63,737 nucleotides of DNA, from assembly GCA_028690585.1 (NCBI GenBank), contig JAQVAZ010000002.1:1-63737 (forward strand), written 5' to 3'. Both the position numbers and the translations under genes were made by a program. Below are positions 38,161 to 46,772 of the stretch, one piece after another. The DNA is from Candidatus Altimarinota bacterium (GTDB lineage Bacteria; Patescibacteriota; Gracilibacteria; JAHISY01). Position 1 is the first letter of the stretch. Each line of letters opens with the position of its first letter. Below the pieces are notes generated by a model. That model was not told where the DNA came from. It worked only from the letters and a program-made list of their open reading frames with translations, and searched no databases.

Positions 38161-38216
38161 GGGCGGGGATATTTGGAGAAAGTTTTTTATATTTACAACG
38201 GATTTTGGGGTGATGC

Positions 38217-38222
38217 TAGAAT
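38217..38222 (+). promoter_or_regulatory. -10 element of the FtsB-like gene
   Basis: TGCTAGAAT ends 8 bp before ATG 38231, predicting an mRNA that starts at or next to the start codon. Confidence 0.5.
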
Positions 38223-38230
38223 GAAAACCG

Positions 38231-38632
38231 ATGAATGCTCCCAAGCTAAAATCCCAACCACTCTACTTCCAAGTAATCTTGATTGGGGGATTCATCTTCA
38301 TCTCTTTCATGCTGCTTGCTTTGGGCCGATCGATTTACCGAGATTTATTTCAAATCGGGAAATATGTGCAAACTTCCGTGCTTGCGATCGAAGATCAAAA
38401 AGAAGTGCTGGCAGAGAAACCTTCCGAGTTAGCTTATGCGCAATCCCCTCACTTCCAAGAAAAAATTGCGAAAGAATTGCTTGGCAAAAAACTTCCTGGT
38501 GAAGAGGTGATTGTGATTTCTAACGAAGCGCAAAATTTCGAAGATTTATTCCCCAGCAAAAAGAAAACAGATGATAGCTTAGCTTTGCTTACTACGCAGC
38601 AGCGCTGGTTGAGATATCTTTTTGGCATCTAG
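38231..38632 (+). CDS. FtsB/DivIC-like septum formation protein
   Basis: 133 residues: a short cytoplasmic lead, one transmembrane helix (VILIGGFIFISFMLLALG), a short helical segment, and the typical FtsB/DivIC patch where E-(L)-A-Y-x-Q-S-P-x-F-x-E-K-x-A is followed by LGKKLPGEEVIVI. That LxxPGE-VVI pattern is common to CPR and other DivIC-like proteins. It would act in the divisome with FtsL/FtsQ. The assignment is by pattern only; the coiled coil is short. Confidence 0.65.
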   Translation: MNAPKLKSQPLYFQVILIGGFIFISFMLLALGRSIYRDLFQIGKYVQTSVLAIEDQKEVLAEKPSELAYAQSPHFQEKIAKELLGKKLPGEEVIVISNEAQNFEDLFPSKKKTDDSLALLTTQQRWLRYLFGI

Positions 38633-38715
38633 GTTGAGTAACTCAACTACCCAAGCAATTTTGCTTCAGGAAAAAGAAGAGTGTATCTTTCGCATAATTT
38701 CTTAACTTTTGAATC

Positions 38716-39177
38716 ATGACTGGAAGTGCTGAAGGTGGCCCCGATGCTATCGATGAAGGTGGCGGAGTTGATGAAGCAGTTGCTGTTTCAGGCGCAGAAG
38801 GCCCAGAAGCAGCGATGGGATTAAAGCCACCCGATGTAAAACCAATTAAGTTTGTAAGCGTTGCGGAAGTTATGAGAGGAGGGAATCCAAATGGAGATTC
38901 AGATAAATCTAAACAAGATTGGGATAAATGGAGGGATGAAGCCAGAGATAAACGGTTGAGGGAGCTATTAGTAGGCGCTCCTGTGCATCCAAAAAGACTT
39001 CGAAGTATGGTTAATTCAGCATTGCTTAGGCCTGCGAATATTGATAAAGCACTTGAGAGGGCTGGTAGCAATAGAAATCTAGACTCCTCTGAGAGAGCTG
39101 CGCGAGAAATGAGAGGAAGGGCAAGAAGGCAATATCACGGTTTGGGGATAGCACCTTCCACTGGCAGATCAAGATAA
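38716..39177 (+). CDS. Hypothetical protein, acidic N terminus and basic C terminus
   Basis: 153 residues. The first ~45 are Gly/Ala/Glu-rich and disordered; the second half is basic and helical (KWRDEARDKRLRELLVGAP, EMRGRARRQYHGLG). No signal peptide, membrane helix or known motif. It lies between the FtsB-like gene and the aminotransferase with its own CATAAT -10-like sequence about 20 bp upstream. Nucleic-acid binding through the basic half is possible but unproven. Confidence 0.6.
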   Translation: MTGSAEGGPDAIDEGGGVDEAVAVSGAEGPEAAMGLKPPDVKPIKFVSVAEVMRGGNPNGDSDKSKQDWDKWRDEARDKRLRELLVGAPVHPKRLRSMVNSALLRPANIDKALERAGSNRNLDSSERAAREMRGRARRQYHGLGIAPSTGRSR

Positions 39178-39202
39178 GCTTTTTCCTTCCTCATAATTTC
39201 GC

Positions 39203-39208
39203 TAAACT
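39203..39208 (+). promoter_or_regulatory. -10 element of ilvE
   Basis: CGCTAAACT ends 6 bp before ATG 39215. Confidence 0.45.
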
Positions 39209-39214
39209 TGGGTT

Positions 39215-40141
39215 ATGTTGAAATTACCCAAAGCTTCTTTCCAGATTACCCAAAAGATTTGGATGAATGGAAAACTCGTAGATTGGAATAAGGCTGCGAT
39301 TCATGTATTGGCGCATGGTTTGCATTATGGCAGCGCGGTTTTCGAAGGAATCCGTTTTTACGATACGGGTAAATCCCCTGCGATTTTTCAACTTGCGGCG
39401 CATACGAAGCGATTATTTTACTCAGCGAAAGCGATTGGGATGAAGATTCCTTTCTCCGAAGCAGAAGTGAATGCAGCGATTCTACAAGTAGTGAAAGTAA
39501 ATAAAGTGAAGAGTGGTTATATCCGCCCTCTCGCTTTTTACGACTACGGCAAGATGGGGTTGAATCCTGTCGGCGCGCCAGTCTCGCTTGCGATTGCTTG
39601 CTGGCCTTGGGGAAGTTATCTGGGTGGGAAACCCATCAGCGTAAAAACTTCTCGCTTTATTCGTATTCATCCAAAGTCTCTCGTGGCTGATGCGAAGGTG
39701 GCTGGCCACTATGTGAATAGCATTCTTGCTTCTCTCGATATCCAAAAATCCAAAGCCGATGAAGCTTTATTCCTAGACTACAAAGGAAATCTCGCCGAAG
39801 GCCCTGGTGAAAATCTTTTCTTTATGAAGAAAGGCATTCTTCACACACCGAAGCTAGGCAGTATTCTCGCGGGGATTACGCGCAACTCTGTGATGCAAAT
39901 CGCGCGTGATCTCAAGATTCCTGTGAAAGAAGGTAGCTACAAGTTGCGCGATTTGGCTACTGCTGATGAAGCTTTTTTCTCTGGCACCGCTGCGGAAATC
40001 CAACCGATTGGGATTCTCGATGGTAAGAAAATTCATGACGGTAAAACTGGAAAAGTTACTGCGCAAATTCTGGAGATTTACATGGATGCAGTAGCTGGTA
40101 AAGTTCCGCGTTACCAAAAATGGCTAACAAAGGTAAACTAA
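39215..40141 (+). CDS. ilvE: Branched-chain amino acid aminotransferase
   Basis: 308 residues of PLP fold type IV. Early motif HVLAHGLHYGSAVFEGIRFY, the PLP lysine in the AKVAGHYVNSILASLDIQKSKA-type segment, EGPGENLFFMKKG, and GSILAGITRNSVMQIARDL with ADEAFFSGTAAEIQPI. It transfers the amino group from glutamate to make Ile, Leu or Val. With citramalate synthase at 19624 it suggests isoleucine biosynthesis. The PKD-7TM gene follows 4 bp later. Confidence 0.94.
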   Translation: MLKLPKASFQITQKIWMNGKLVDWNKAAIHVLAHGLHYGSAVFEGIRFYDTGKSPAIFQLAAHTKRLFYSAKAIGMKIPFSEAEVNAAILQVVKVNKVKSGYIRPLAFYDYGKMGLNPVGAPVSLAIACWPWGSYLGGKPISVKTSRFIRIHPKSLVADAKVAGHYVNSILASLDIQKSKADEALFLDYKGNLAEGPGENLFFMKKGILHTPKLGSILAGITRNSVMQIARDLKIPVKEGSYKLRDLATADEAFFSGTAAEIQPIGILDGKKIHDGKTGKVTAQILEIYMDAVAGKVPRYQKWLTKVN

Positions 40142-40145
40142 AGCC

Positions 40146-41666
40146 ATGAATTTACGCTTATTCACCTCAAAGACATTCCTAGTTTTTGGTTTAACTCTAG
40201 CTGTTGCGGGAGTTGCGTTTGCGGATACTCCACAAGCGGTGATTTCTGCGAGTGATACAGTGAAGGTTGGTGAGGTAGCAGAATTTGAATCCACGCATTC
40301 CTACAATCCTTCTCCTGAATTGCCAGTTTTTTACAGCTGGGATTTCGGAGATGGCTGGCAGGAAACAGGAGAAGCCGTAAAACACACTTACGCGAAGGCT
40401 GGAGTTTTCCCTTTGAATCTCACGATGAAGGTTGGTGGTGAGGTTGCGAAGCAAAGTTTCGAATTGTTTGCTTACGAGAAATCTATTCTGCTGCTTACCG
40501 ATAATCGCGAGCTTGAAACGCAAGTTCAAACTCTCGCCGAAACTGCGCGGAAACAAAATCTCTTTCTCGATACCGCTTGGGGAATCGAAGCGCGTGAAGG
40601 TTTTTTTGCGAATGAAGGCTTGATTACTGCTTCGCTGCAGGATAAGTTTTCCACGCTAAAAGAAACCGATTTAGTAGTTTTGTGGTTGGGTGATAGTGAA
40701 GGACTCAACAGCCTCACACGCTATGCAAAAGAATTAAACCCACCGCTAGATTTCTCTCAGAAGCGCATCGTAGTGGTGAGTGGTGGAGATTTAGATAAGC
40801 TGGCGCGAATCGCGCGCGGTGCTTTTGCTTCGCTGCAACCGAAAGAAATTATCCTCACGCGGCAGGATGCGCTGCGAGATTCCATCCTGCTGCCTGCTTC
40901 TGAAAATCTCGCGCAGAAATTGGAAACTCAAGCAATTCCTTATCGCTTGATTGATTCTGGAGTAGAGAAATTTAGCATCTTTGCGCCTCTCGCTTTCTGT
41001 GTGAATTATCTGATTGCGCAAGGAATTCCTGCTTCTGTGATTCTTCTTGTGTTGCTGCTTCCGATTATTGCTACCTTCGTGGCTTTCATGAAGCAGGTGG
41101 TGGGTATCAATACTTTCGGAGTTTATACACCTTCAGTTTTAACTCTCTCTTTTCTCGCGGTTGGTTTGAAACTAGGTTTAACAATTCTCGCGGTGGTGGT
41201 TTTTGCGAGTATTCTTGCGCGCAAAATTCTCCGTAGAAAACGCTTAGCTTATACTCCCCGCCTCGCGATTATCCTCTCGGTTGTTTCTCTCGCGATTCTC
41301 ATCGCGATGGTTTTACTGGTATGGTTGGCGCCTTTTGGTAATTACCAAAACATCGCTAGCCTTATCGCTACTTCGATTTTCCCTGTGTTGATTATGAGCA
41401 CTTTGGCAGAAGAATTTGTTTCTATCCAAAGTGAAAAAGGCAGTAGTAGTGCAGTGAGACTCACTCTCGAAGTGATTCTTGTTTCCGTGATTTGTTATTT
41501 CATCGTGGGAGAATGGAGTTATCTTCATACACTAGTTTTATCTACCCCAGAAGTTATTTTCCTTTTCCTTGTGGCAGATGTGATTCTCGGAAGATTCACA
41601 GGTTTGCGCGTTACGGAATACATTCGCTTCCGCGAAGTTATCAATAAAGATGAAGGGGAAGAATAA
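40146..41666 (+). CDS. PKD-domain protein fused to a 7TM region
   Basis: 506 residues. Signal peptide (FGLTLAVAGVAFA), a PKD domain (YSWDFGDGWQETGEAVKHTY) at about residues 30-110, a ~160-residue extracytoplasmic alpha/beta part, then about seven transmembrane helices. The helices open with AFMKQVVGINTFGVYTPSVL, the pattern of the membrane part of '7TM-inactive transglutaminase' proteins. No protease or transporter motif is visible. Membrane-bound with its large domain outside. Function unknown; the family often accompanies ATP-grasp or carrier-type peptide genes. Confidence 0.75.
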   Translation: MNLRLFTSKTFLVFGLTLAVAGVAFADTPQAVISASDTVKVGEVAEFESTHSYNPSPELPVFYSWDFGDGWQETGEAVKHTYAKAGVFPLNLTMKVGGEVAKQSFELFAYEKSILLLTDNRELETQVQTLAETARKQNLFLDTAWGIEAREGFFANEGLITASLQDKFSTLKETDLVVLWLGDSEGLNSLTRYAKELNPPLDFSQKRIVVVSGGDLDKLARIARGAFASLQPKEIILTRQDALRDSILLPASENLAQKLETQAIPYRLIDSGVEKFSIFAPLAFCVNYLIAQGIPASVILLVLLLPIIATFVAFMKQVVGINTFGVYTPSVLTLSFLAVGLKLGLTILAVVVFASILARKILRRKRLAYTPRLAIILSVVSLAILIAMVLLVWLAPFGNYQNIASLIATSIFPVLIMSTLAEEFVSIQSEKGSSSAVRLTLEVILVSVICYFIVGEWSYLHTLVLSTPEVIFLFLVADVILGRFTGLRVTEYIRFREVINKDEGEE

Positions 41667-41668
41667 AA

Positions 41669-41910
41669 AAGAATTAAGGATTAAGAAAACAGGATTAAGT
41701 TTCTCATCCAACTTTTATTTTTGAGTGAGGCGCGTAATCGAGAAATTAAGAAAGAATCCTTATTCTCCCTTTGGTAACGGGAGTGGTTTAGCGAAGCGAG
41801 ACCGAGGGATTTAGTATTTGAATCCTCCTACAATCTTTCCCTAAATCTCCCCTAACCCCTCTTTACGAAAGAGGGGAATTTCTGGATCCCCGCCTTCGCG
41901 GGAATGACAA
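41669..41910. repeat. Repeat-filled intergenic gap (families A and C)
   Basis: Family C (AGAATTAAGGATTAAG) begins at 41669. A GAGGGG hairpin (CCCCTCTTT-ACG-AAAGAGGGG, about 41855-41877) follows, then a family-A copy (41879-41910). No coding frame. Confidence 0.75.
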
Positions 41911-41914
41911 AAAT

Positions 41915-42478
41915 CTATAGTTGGCTACTCATGATTCCCAGCGCCACCGCAGCAGCTGCTAGCCCCATCGCGAGGCCAATGAATACTCTTGCTTTGAGTT
42001 TCTCCGTATTCAGATTTCCTTTCAGTGTGTGATTCTCTTGCTGGAGAATTTCTTCTTTCTGTTTCCACTCAAGTAGTGGCACGGAATTCTTAAGCTGCGC
42101 TTCCAGCTGCCCCACACGAAAACTCGCAGCTTCGAGTTTCTCTTGCTTCCCTTTCAGCTCCACTGCCGCTTCATGGTAAAGCTTCTCATAAATTTTTTCT
42201 TCTGGGCGATTCTCAACCTGATTCACTGGCTCAGCGGTGGCTTTCTCCGCATTTACTTTTGCTGCTTTGGGTTTCTGCTTCTCAGCTTTCTTGAGTTTCT
42301 CTGCCAAAACTTTGGCAAACTCACTTACTTCTTTCGGATCAAAAAAAACATTCCTGCCATCGGTGCGGTTTTTGATTTTGCCGCGCTTCACATAGCGATC
42401 CAGCGTGCGAGTGGAAATCCCTAGTTTTTCAGCAGCTTCATCGCGAGTGATTGTGTATGAGTTTTTTTGAGTGGACAT
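41915..42478 (-). CDS. Membrane-anchored helix-turn-helix regulator
   Basis: I place the start at ATG 42478 (MSTQKNSYTI); a TTG 24 bp earlier is also in frame. The N-terminal ~60 residues form a MerR/excisionase-like winged HTH (TRDEAAEKLGISTRTLDRYV, KNRTDGRNVFF). A Lys/Glu linker and coiled coil follow, and a C-terminal transmembrane helix (VFIGLAMGLAAAAVALGIM). It would sit on the inner membrane face with its DNA-binding domain in the cytoplasm. Copies of a TGTCYACTC motif lie at its own start and promoter and may be its binding sites. Confidence 0.8.
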   Translation of the reverse strand: MSTQKNSYTITRDEAAEKLGISTRTLDRYVKRGKIKNRTDGRNVFFDPKEVSEFAKVLAEKLKKAEKQKPKAAKVNAEKATAEPVNQVENRPEEKIYEKLYHEAAVELKGKQEKLEAASFRVGQLEAQLKNSVPLLEWKQKEEILQQENHTLKGNLNTEKLKARVFIGLAMGLAAAAVALGIMSSQL

Positions 42479-42545
42479 TTTGAGTAGACAGCGAGTAGAC
42501 AATTCAGATGTGTCTACTCAAAGAATACCACTCGCGGAGGGTGGT
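42471..42545 (-). promoter_or_regulatory. Promoter and TGTCYACTC operator cluster of the HTH gene
   Basis: On the minus strand TTGTTT-N18-TATTCT forms a promoter. Just downstream, GAGTAGACA (plus 42493-42501) and TGTCTACTC (42511-42519) form a perfect 9-bp inverted repeat 9 bp apart. Direct copies follow at 42482-42490 and 42469-42477. Two neighbours are spaced 11 bp. Confidence 0.6.
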
Positions 42546-42569
42546 AAACAAGCAGAGATTGCTGAGGCT

Positions 42570-44720
42570 TTATTTTCTTAGATCTTTCAAAGTATCTTCA
42601 AGAATTTTTTTCTGGGATCCAGCAAGTTTGTGCATCAATTCGTCTTCCCAATGATGTTTATCTTCTGGTTTTGCAAGCAACTTAGTTGCCTCATGTAATT
42701 CTTTTGCTACGGCCTTGACTGTGTCTGCATTGCTATCAGCGCTAAGCTTGCCTGCCAGTTGACTTAAGTCATGTGTAGTAGTTCCACTTACAATCACACG
42801 GTTGGTGCCGTCAGCGTAAACTTTCACAGTATCATTTATGCCAGCGCCTGCAACTGGTGTGCCCGTAGGAGTTGCTGGAGGTGTTGTTGGTGCTGTGGTT
42901 GAAGCGCTTGTTGAGGCTTCATCTTTTTCTTCTATTCTTTTTATAAGGTCTTTAATTTCATTTTTCTTAGAGCCTTCGATGACTCTCGATCTTTCAGCAA
43001 TTTCTTTCAGTGCTGCCAAATATGTTTGATTCGCGTTTACCGGAACACCATATGCTTTGCTGAGTTTGCTTGCTAGATCAGATCCGATAGATCCATTTTC
43101 CATAGTGTTTCGGTTGTTTCCATTAGCGATATCTTTTAGCTTTTCAATCATTATTGAGCCTTTTTTGCTTGCATCTTTTTCTGCAGCATCACTTGTGGCT
43201 GCATCTTTGAGCCTGCTATCAATACCATCTTTGCTTAGCGGGGCTCCTGCAGTCCAACCTTTAGGAAGAAGGTGAGCCATACCCTCTCCCATAGCCTCCT
43301 TGCGGCTTTCGGAAGCAGATTTAATTTTATTGATTGCTGCCATCGGAGCCCCCATCAATTCATTTACGCTACCACCAAAACCAGGAATGATTGGTGCATA
43401 TTTCGCGGTGCTAGCTACTGCACTTACTGCTCCATTTACTTTGCTATGAATGCCTTCAGTGACTTTTCCTGCTATCTCATTTCCCATCTTGATCGCTTCA
43501 TTTGTTCCATACCAAACCACTCCGATACTCGCAGCCCACCAGAGAATCACAGTGAAGTGTTTTGTAAACGTATCCATGGAAACAATCGAAACACCATCGA
43601 GAGTAGAGATGGAGTTATTCCCAAAAATCATTATCATCCCAATCGAAAGGGGGAAAGCTACGAAAACTGGCATAAACGCTGTTTTGATAAAACCCGTTAA
43701 GCTGAAAGTTCCGCTGCCACCATCTGGCATTCCAGGAATCACATCTTTCATCACCATCGCCAAAACTCCGATAGGCATCAGCGGAATCATAATCCACAAA
43801 ACTACCACGCGAATCAAAAAGGCAATAAATAGCATGAAGTAAACCACTCCCACTGCTCCAGCCATGATAACCGAACCGATGCTTCCTACGATGAAAGTTT
43901 GAAAATCTCCAGTAACGGATTTTAGCCACAGTAAATCATCCAACCGTAAGATATTCATCAATAACACCAAAGCAAAGTTTTCCTTAGCTAGTAAGCTCTG
44001 AATTTTTACATTTACACTCGTGGCATTCGATACATTTTTTATCATATTTCCAAATTCACCTACTGCCTTATCTGCAAGTTTTTTATCACTTGCGCCATTC
44101 AGCATTACTTTTTGCACTTCTTTGCTGCATTTTTCTGCTTCCCAAATTCTGCTAGTTTGGAATTCTTTGTAGGTATCCGGGCATGGCACCCCACGAACCA
44201 TCTTCTCTCCTACTACACTCTTCGGAAGCGCGAAAACCGCAGTAGCCAAAACATCTGCAGTGCCAATTATAAATCGCGCGCCAAAGAAGGTGAGATTCAC
44301 TGCTATCAGTGCGATGATGAATTTCGGCAAAATTTTCTTGAGGAAACCTGTGCCGCCACTCTCTCCAATTCCAAAAATTACTCTTACTGCGATTATCAGC
44401 AGCGCAATAATGAAAACAACATTCACAAAGTTGCGCATGATTTCCCAAACTAGATGGAGAGTATCTCCCATTCCAGTATCGAAGATATAGGTGCTGGTCA
44501 TGAGATCTCCCAGCAAAACTGCGATGATAATCGAAAGCAGCGCAATCAAGATGAGGATTATCGAGAATAATCCAGCGAGAGGAGTAAGCCAATTAATCTT
44601 GCTGGCTTCACCTGCAATAGTGGGCTCAACCGCAAAAGCTGGATGCGCTAAAACCAAACACACGATTACTGCTACTAGCAGTATCGGTAGGATTCGGAAT
44701 TTGCGGATAAGTTTAAGCAT
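42570..44720 (-). CDS. Polytopic membrane protein, VirB6/TrbL-like
   Basis: 716 residues with a signal peptide-like start (LAHPAFA), seven or more transmembrane segments in residues 45-430, and a long polar C-terminal domain rich in Ser/Thr/Lys with an Ala/Thr/Pro tract. The layout recalls VirB6/TrbL channel proteins of type IV secretion, and such proteins are common in CPR genomes. No ATPase of such a system is nearby. It is the last gene of a three-gene operon (46641 to 42570), with genes separated by 0-1 bp. Confidence 0.65.
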   Translation of the reverse strand: MLKLIRKFRILPILLVAVIVCLVLAHPAFAVEPTIAGEASKINWLTPLAGLFSIILILIALLSIIIAVLLGDLMTSTYIFDTGMGDTLHLVWEIMRNFVNVVFIIALLIIAVRVIFGIGESGGTGFLKKILPKFIIALIAVNLTFFGARFIIGTADVLATAVFALPKSVVGEKMVRGVPCPDTYKEFQTSRIWEAEKCSKEVQKVMLNGASDKKLADKAVGEFGNMIKNVSNATSVNVKIQSLLAKENFALVLLMNILRLDDLLWLKSVTGDFQTFIVGSIGSVIMAGAVGVVYFMLFIAFLIRVVVLWIMIPLMPIGVLAMVMKDVIPGMPDGGSGTFSLTGFIKTAFMPVFVAFPLSIGMIMIFGNNSISTLDGVSIVSMDTFTKHFTVILWWAASIGVVWYGTNEAIKMGNEIAGKVTEGIHSKVNGAVSAVASTAKYAPIIPGFGGSVNELMGAPMAAINKIKSASESRKEAMGEGMAHLLPKGWTAGAPLSKDGIDSRLKDAATSDAAEKDASKKGSIMIEKLKDIANGNNRNTMENGSIGSDLASKLSKAYGVPVNANQTYLAALKEIAERSRVIEGSKKNEIKDLIKRIEEKDEASTSASTTAPTTPPATPTGTPVAGAGINDTVKVYADGTNRVIVSGTTTHDLSQLAGKLSADSNADTVKAVAKELHEATKLLAKPEDKHHWEDELMHKLAGSQKKILEDTLKDLRK

Positions 44721-44721
44721 T

Positions 44722-46122
44722 TTATTCTTCAGAATTATCTTCGGTTTCTTTATCCTCCTCGAGAATATCCTTAGGGTCCAATTCTAGTTTTTTGCATTTT
44801 ATGAGTAATTCAAAGAGTTTTTTAGATTTTTCATTTTTGATTCCACCCTCGATCTTGTTAAATTTTTGCTTGGGTAAACCAAGCGCTGCTCTGATCTCTT
44901 CGGAATCAATCCAATAAGTAGCATCGCGACTTTTTTGTTCTATTAATTTTCTCAAAGGTTTTTCTGATTTCAAATTTTCGCTGCTTACCAATCCCAACCA
45001 ATTTGCTACCTCAGGATTTTCTGCAGGCAACCCTTTAATTTTTTCCGTGAGGGTTTCTTTTTCATTTTGAAGTGCCTCATCTGTAGGCTTAAGGATATCT
45101 GGATTGTTGTAAGCATAAATTCCAGCCCCTGCTGCTGCTAATCCCAGAAATGCTGGATTTTTGAGAGTATCTGTTCCATTAAGTACTAAGTTTAAACCGA
45201 GAGTAGCGTAAATCCATTTCTCTGCTGCGAATAAAGCTACCCACTTCAATTCTCCATATTTACGAGTGAAGAGATCAAGAGGATTTCCTTTTGTTGCCTC
45301 GATTTGCATGTTTTGCGCAACTATTCTCATCTCTGCGTGTTTCTCGATGAGAAATTTCTCCGGGTTTTTTTCCTCTCCAGCTTTTCTTAGCAACTCCTCA
45401 AAATCTGTGAGCTTTCCAGGATTTTCTTTCTCAAATATATTTCCATATTTTGTACGGATTTCTTCAAATTTAGCGAGCGAAAGTTTTCCATCTCCTACTG
45501 TATCATTCAATACAGTTTGCATGATGTCTACCATGCTATTCGCGCTTCCAGGAGGATTCCCAGCCTCTTGAATATTTTTGGCAACGCTATCTAGATATTC
45601 CTCTGTTAGTTGTGCAACTACCGCTTCTTTTTGTTCTTTCACTTCCGCTGAATCTTTTTCATTTACAGCTGGAGATTTTTTCAATCTCTCATACAGTTTT
45701 TCTCCTTTAGTAAAATTTTCAACTGCAGCTTTTCCGGCTGGAGTGAGATTTAACTCTGCAGCAGAATCATCTCCCAAACTTTCCAATTCGCTTAATCCGA
45801 TAGAAGTTGGGTTACCGTCTTTTGCAGCGATTTCCCTCAGGTTGTCTACTACGCCTTTGCTGCTAACTCCTTTCGCGAAAGCTGTTAGAAAAACAATTTT
45901 CAGCCGACCGAAGCGCGTATCGTATTGCTTTTGTGCCTGTTCGTTTTTTGGTGTTTTATCTTCGAAGTTATCGATACTTCCAGCCAGATTTTCTAGCTCT
46001 TGCTTCATTACTTCATCACTCAAAGTCTCACGCTCTTTTGCAGCGTTTTTTTCTACCTGCTTATACATCTCATTCTTGCCAGGTTTTAGCTCAACGGGAT
46101 TTAGGGTTTCAGGTATAGACAT
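44722..46122 (-). CDS. Hypothetical helical protein with a hydrophobic segment
   Basis: 466 residues, Glu/Lys/Leu-rich and mostly helical, with one or two hydrophobic stretches near residues 315-350 (WIYATLGLNLVLNG, AFLGLAAAGAGIYAYNN). No known motif. It starts directly after the PH-like membrane gene and stops 1 bp before the VirB6-like gene, so the three are co-translated. An accessory role to that membrane protein is inferred from position only. Confidence 0.7.
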   Translation of the reverse strand: MSIPETLNPVELKPGKNEMYKQVEKNAAKERETLSDEVMKQELENLAGSIDNFEDKTPKNEQAQKQYDTRFGRLKIVFLTAFAKGVSSKGVVDNLREIAAKDGNPTSIGLSELESLGDDSAAELNLTPAGKAAVENFTKGEKLYERLKKSPAVNEKDSAEVKEQKEAVVAQLTEEYLDSVAKNIQEAGNPPGSANSMVDIMQTVLNDTVGDGKLSLAKFEEIRTKYGNIFEKENPGKLTDFEELLRKAGEEKNPEKFLIEKHAEMRIVAQNMQIEATKGNPLDLFTRKYGELKWVALFAAEKWIYATLGLNLVLNGTDTLKNPAFLGLAAAGAGIYAYNNPDILKPTDEALQNEKETLTEKIKGLPAENPEVANWLGLVSSENLKSEKPLRKLIEQKSRDATYWIDSEEIRAALGLPKQKFNKIEGGIKNEKSKKLFELLIKCKKLELDPKDILEEDKETEDNSEE

Positions 46123-46641
46123 TTAGAGTTTCAAGCTTCTTACGAGTAAATCTGTAAACTCTTCATCGCGTTTCACTTCCTTGATTTTCTCTCCGATGAT
46201 TGCGCGAAGATTCTCTGGAGTTTGCCCGAAGATGTGGATAGTAATTACTGAGTTAAATTTGCGGTGAATCTTTAGCTTCAAATCTGCCACGAAAGGTGGT
46301 TTGTAAATAAACCAATAATTCTCGATTTCATCGAATGGATAAAATTCATTTCCGTAGCGAATGCCATTCTCGCTGATCGAAGTCTCAATCAGCTTCGCTT
46401 CCTCGTGATGCAGCAACCAATACACTGCAAGGAAAAGCACAAAGGCGATTGTGAGAGTGATGGTATGCGTGAGGATTCCGAGGAGAATTATTCCCAGTGA
46501 AACAATGCCAGCGCCGAGATACCACATGGCGCTGCGCTGATAATTCACAAATTCTGCAGAAGGAAAGCTATAACGAATCATCCCGCTACGCAGCTGCAGA
46601 GTAGTTTCTTTTTCGTGGTGTGGTTGGTTTTTGGCTTCCAA
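46123..46641 (-). CDS. Small two-TM membrane protein with PH-like domain
   Basis: 172 residues. A polar N terminus, two adjacent transmembrane helices (YLGAGIVSLGIILLGIL, TLTIAFVLFLAVYWLL), then a beta-rich domain (ENGIRYGNEFYPFDEIENYW) resembling bacterial PH-like domains found behind paired helices. First gene of the three-gene operon; its stop abuts the next ATG. Function unknown. Confidence 0.7.
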   Translation of the reverse strand: MEAKNQPHHEKETTLQLRSGMIRYSFPSAEFVNYQRSAMWYLGAGIVSLGIILLGILTHTITLTIAFVLFLAVYWLLHHEEAKLIETSISENGIRYGNEFYPFDEIENYWFIYKPPFVADLKLKIHRKFNSVITIHIFGQTPENLRAIIGEKIKEVKRDEEFTDLLVRSLKL

Positions 46642-46759
46642 GTTTATTTTTAAATCCGAGAATTTTAGCAGAATTTGGCTTTTTAATCAATAAATAAGGG
46701 TATTTCGTGCAATTTAGATGTTATTTTGTCAAGCAGTGGTTTTTCTTCCGAGAAGTCGC

Positions 46760-46765
46760 TAGAAT
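46760..46765 (+). promoter_or_regulatory. -10 element of carB
   Basis: CGCTAGAAT ends 7 bp before ATG 46773. This both supports that start and predicts a leaderless or near-leaderless mRNA. Confidence 0.5.
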
Positions 46766-46772
46766 CCCGCAG

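Noticed and set aside
42570-46641. A complete type IV secretion locus around the VirB6-like protein.
   Set aside because: No VirB4, VirB11 or VirD4-type ATPase and no VirB8-10 homolog is present; only the single polytopic protein resembles the system.
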